In this document: piece after piece, positions 6,218 through 6,630 of the stretch
Numbering within the stretch: the first letter of the stretch is position 1
How the letters are laid out: every line of letters starts with the position of its first letter
Origin: an uncultured delta proteobacterium
Lineage (GTDB): Bacteria > Myxococcota_A > Polyangia > Polyangiales > Polyangiaceae
Assembly: GCA_903858055.1 (NCBI GenBank)
Contig: CAIOHM010000024.1
Location: 1 to 6,630, forward strand
Length of the DNA: 6,630 bases
Direction of reading: 5' to 3'
The notes under the pieces: model-generated
Databases searched by the model: none
What the model was told of the DNA's origin: nothing
The model's input: the letters and a program-made list of their open reading frames with translations, nothing else
Translations under genes and position numbers: made by a program

Positions 6218-6251
6218 ACGGGCGGGACCCTCGGGTTCCGCCCGTTTTTTT
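6218..6251 (+). terminator. Rho-independent terminator of the hydrolase gene
   Basis: ACGGGCGGGA (6218-6227) pairs with TTCCGCCCGT (6236-6245), giving a 10-base GC-rich stem with one G-U pair and an 8-base loop, followed by a run of seven Ts (6245-6251). It begins 26 bases after the hydrolase stop codon. This is a textbook intrinsic terminator. Confidence 0.9.
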
Positions 6252-6312
6252 GTAGCTGGCATGAGCTGGCACGTCCTCGCCTGCTCGCCACGCCGGAGAA
6301 GCACGTGTCCGC

Positions 6313-6331
6313 GGCGATGGGACACATCGCC
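6313..6331. repeat. Inverted repeat GGCGATG-GGACA-CATCGCC
   Basis: Perfect 7-base arms surround a 5-base loop. An alternative stem GTGTCC (6305-6310) with GGACAC (6320-6325) overlaps it, so the two pairings exclude each other. No T-run follows on either strand, so it is not an intrinsic terminator. The role is unknown. Confidence 0.35.
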
Positions 6332-6405
6332 CACGCGGAGCTCTCGACGCCGCTGTCGACGAAGCACTTCGCGCCGCGCGGGCGCCACGAGCACGCGCTG
6401 GGGCC

Positions 6406-6436
6406 AAAACGGACGGGACCTCGGGGTTCCGCCCGT
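6406..6436 (-). terminator. Terminator-like hairpin, near copy of the one at 6218-6245
   Basis: ACGGACGGGA (6409-6418) pairs with TTCCGCCCGT (6427-6436) with one A-C mismatch and one G-U pair. The 28-base hairpin matches the hydrolase terminator at about 24 positions. Here the T-run is missing on the plus strand, but AAAA at 6406-6409 gives TTTT after the stem on the minus strand. It could stop read-through from the rRNA operon, as a backup to the terminator at 6543-6588. The short T-run makes its strength doubtful. Confidence 0.4.
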
Positions 6437-6542
6437 GGTCTCTTCGCGCCGTACGCAGCAGGCGCTCACGGGATTGGGCCAACGCTTGGCGCACGGCGCA
6501 GCCGCGATCGAGGTTAGGCGTGGCAGGCGCCAACGACCATGG

Positions 6543-6588
6543 AAAGAAAAAACCCCCTGAGGTGCGCAAAGCAGCAACCTAGGGGGTT
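6543..6588 (-). terminator. Rho-independent terminator of the rRNA operon
   Basis: Read on the minus strand, AACCCCCT-AGGT (6588-6577) pairs with ACCT-C-AGGGGGTT (6563-6551) with one bulged base. TTTTTTCTTT follows, partly overlapping the stem end. It starts about 12 bases after the 5S rRNA 3' end, the normal place for the end of a ribosomal RNA operon. Confidence 0.88.
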
Positions 6589-6600
6589 ATTGGAGAAAAC

Positions 6601-6630
6601 TCCGGCAGCGACCTACTCTCCCACACTGTC
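6601..6630 (-). rRNA. rrf: 5S ribosomal RNA, 3' end only (partial)
   Basis: The reverse complement of the last 30 bases, ending GGGAGAGTAGGTCGCTGCCGGA-like, matches the conserved 3' part of bacterial 5S rRNA (the GAGAGTAGG loop E/helix IV region and the GCCGG arm of the closing helix). About 85 bases including the 5' strand of the closing helix lie beyond the window. The exact 3' end may differ by a base or two. The intrinsic terminator immediately downstream supports this as the last gene of an rRNA operon. Confidence 0.9.

Larger units (their letters stand above)
6252..6542. other. Non-coding stretch between the hydrolase and the rRNA operon
   Basis: I see no credible gene here. Open frames on both strands run through the terminators and their proteins are Arg-rich shadow translations. 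The stretch contains a direct repeat AGCTGGCA (6254-6261, 6264-6271), a dyad GGCGATG-N5-CATCGCC (6313-6331) that overlaps a competing dyad GTGTCC-N9-GGACAC (6305-6325), and the terminator-like hairpin at 6409-6436. No tRNA-like cloverleaf was found. Confidence 0.6.

Noticed and set aside
5230..6327. Long minus-strand open frame opposite the hydrolase
   Set aside because: It crosses the hydrolase terminator, its coding is explained by the plus-strand gene with signal peptide and catalytic motifs, and its translation is Arg/Val/Ala-biased.
6252..6542. tRNA, CRISPR or mobile-element remnant in the non-coding stretch
   Set aside because: No TPsiC-like arm, no regularly spaced repeats and no transposase-like frame or terminal inverted repeats were seen.
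6197..6577. Minus-strand open frame of 126 residues next to the rRNA operon
   Set aside because: Its start codon lies inside the rRNA terminator stem and it runs through both other hairpins; no ribosome site and an Arg-rich translation.

Overview
The window is GC-rich DNA (roughly two-thirds G+C by eye) and looks like a chromosome segment from a delta-type proteobacterium, most plausibly Myxococcota (Polyangia/Myxococcia). This assignment is inferred from four things: high GC, an Hanks-type kinase next to a TerY-like vWA protein, a sigma-54-type promoter, and secreted or lipidated proteins without close textbook matches. The far right edge is the 3' end of a 5S rRNA gene read on the minus strand, so the window ends at the tail of a ribosomal RNA operon.

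Layout, left to right. (1) 2-205 (+) is the C-terminus of an outer-membrane beta-barrel-like protein. After a 12-base gap comes a 363-residue lipoprotein (218-1309), and the two look like one envelope operon. (2) 1385-2035 (+) encodes a TerY/YegL-like von Willebrand A protein with a complete MIDAS. Its stop overlaps a TTG start of a Ser/Thr protein kinase (2032-3690) that carries a zinc-ribbon-like motif, a long Pro/Ala-rich linker and a C-terminal membrane segment. This is a two-gene signalling module resembling the TerY-P triad, but no PP2C phosphatase is present in the window. (3) 3719-4990 (-) is a 423-residue bitopic membrane protein of unknown function, convergent with the kinase. (4) 4991-5274 is a divergent intergenic region holding dyads, repeats and a good sigma-54 promoter candidate. 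(5) 5275-6192 (+) encodes a secreted alpha/beta-hydrolase (lipase-like) protein, closed by a strong intrinsic terminator. (6) 6252-6542 has no credible gene but contains a near-copy of that terminator hairpin, with its T-run on the opposite strand. (7) 6543-6630 (-) contains the rRNA-operon terminator and the 5S rRNA 3' end.

The most interesting items are three. The first is the vWA-kinase pair without a phosphatase. The second is the sigma-54 promoter with three upstream TCACACG repeats driving a secreted hydrolase. The third is the duplicated terminator hairpin used in opposite orientations. Family assignments come from motif recognition only; no database search was possible.
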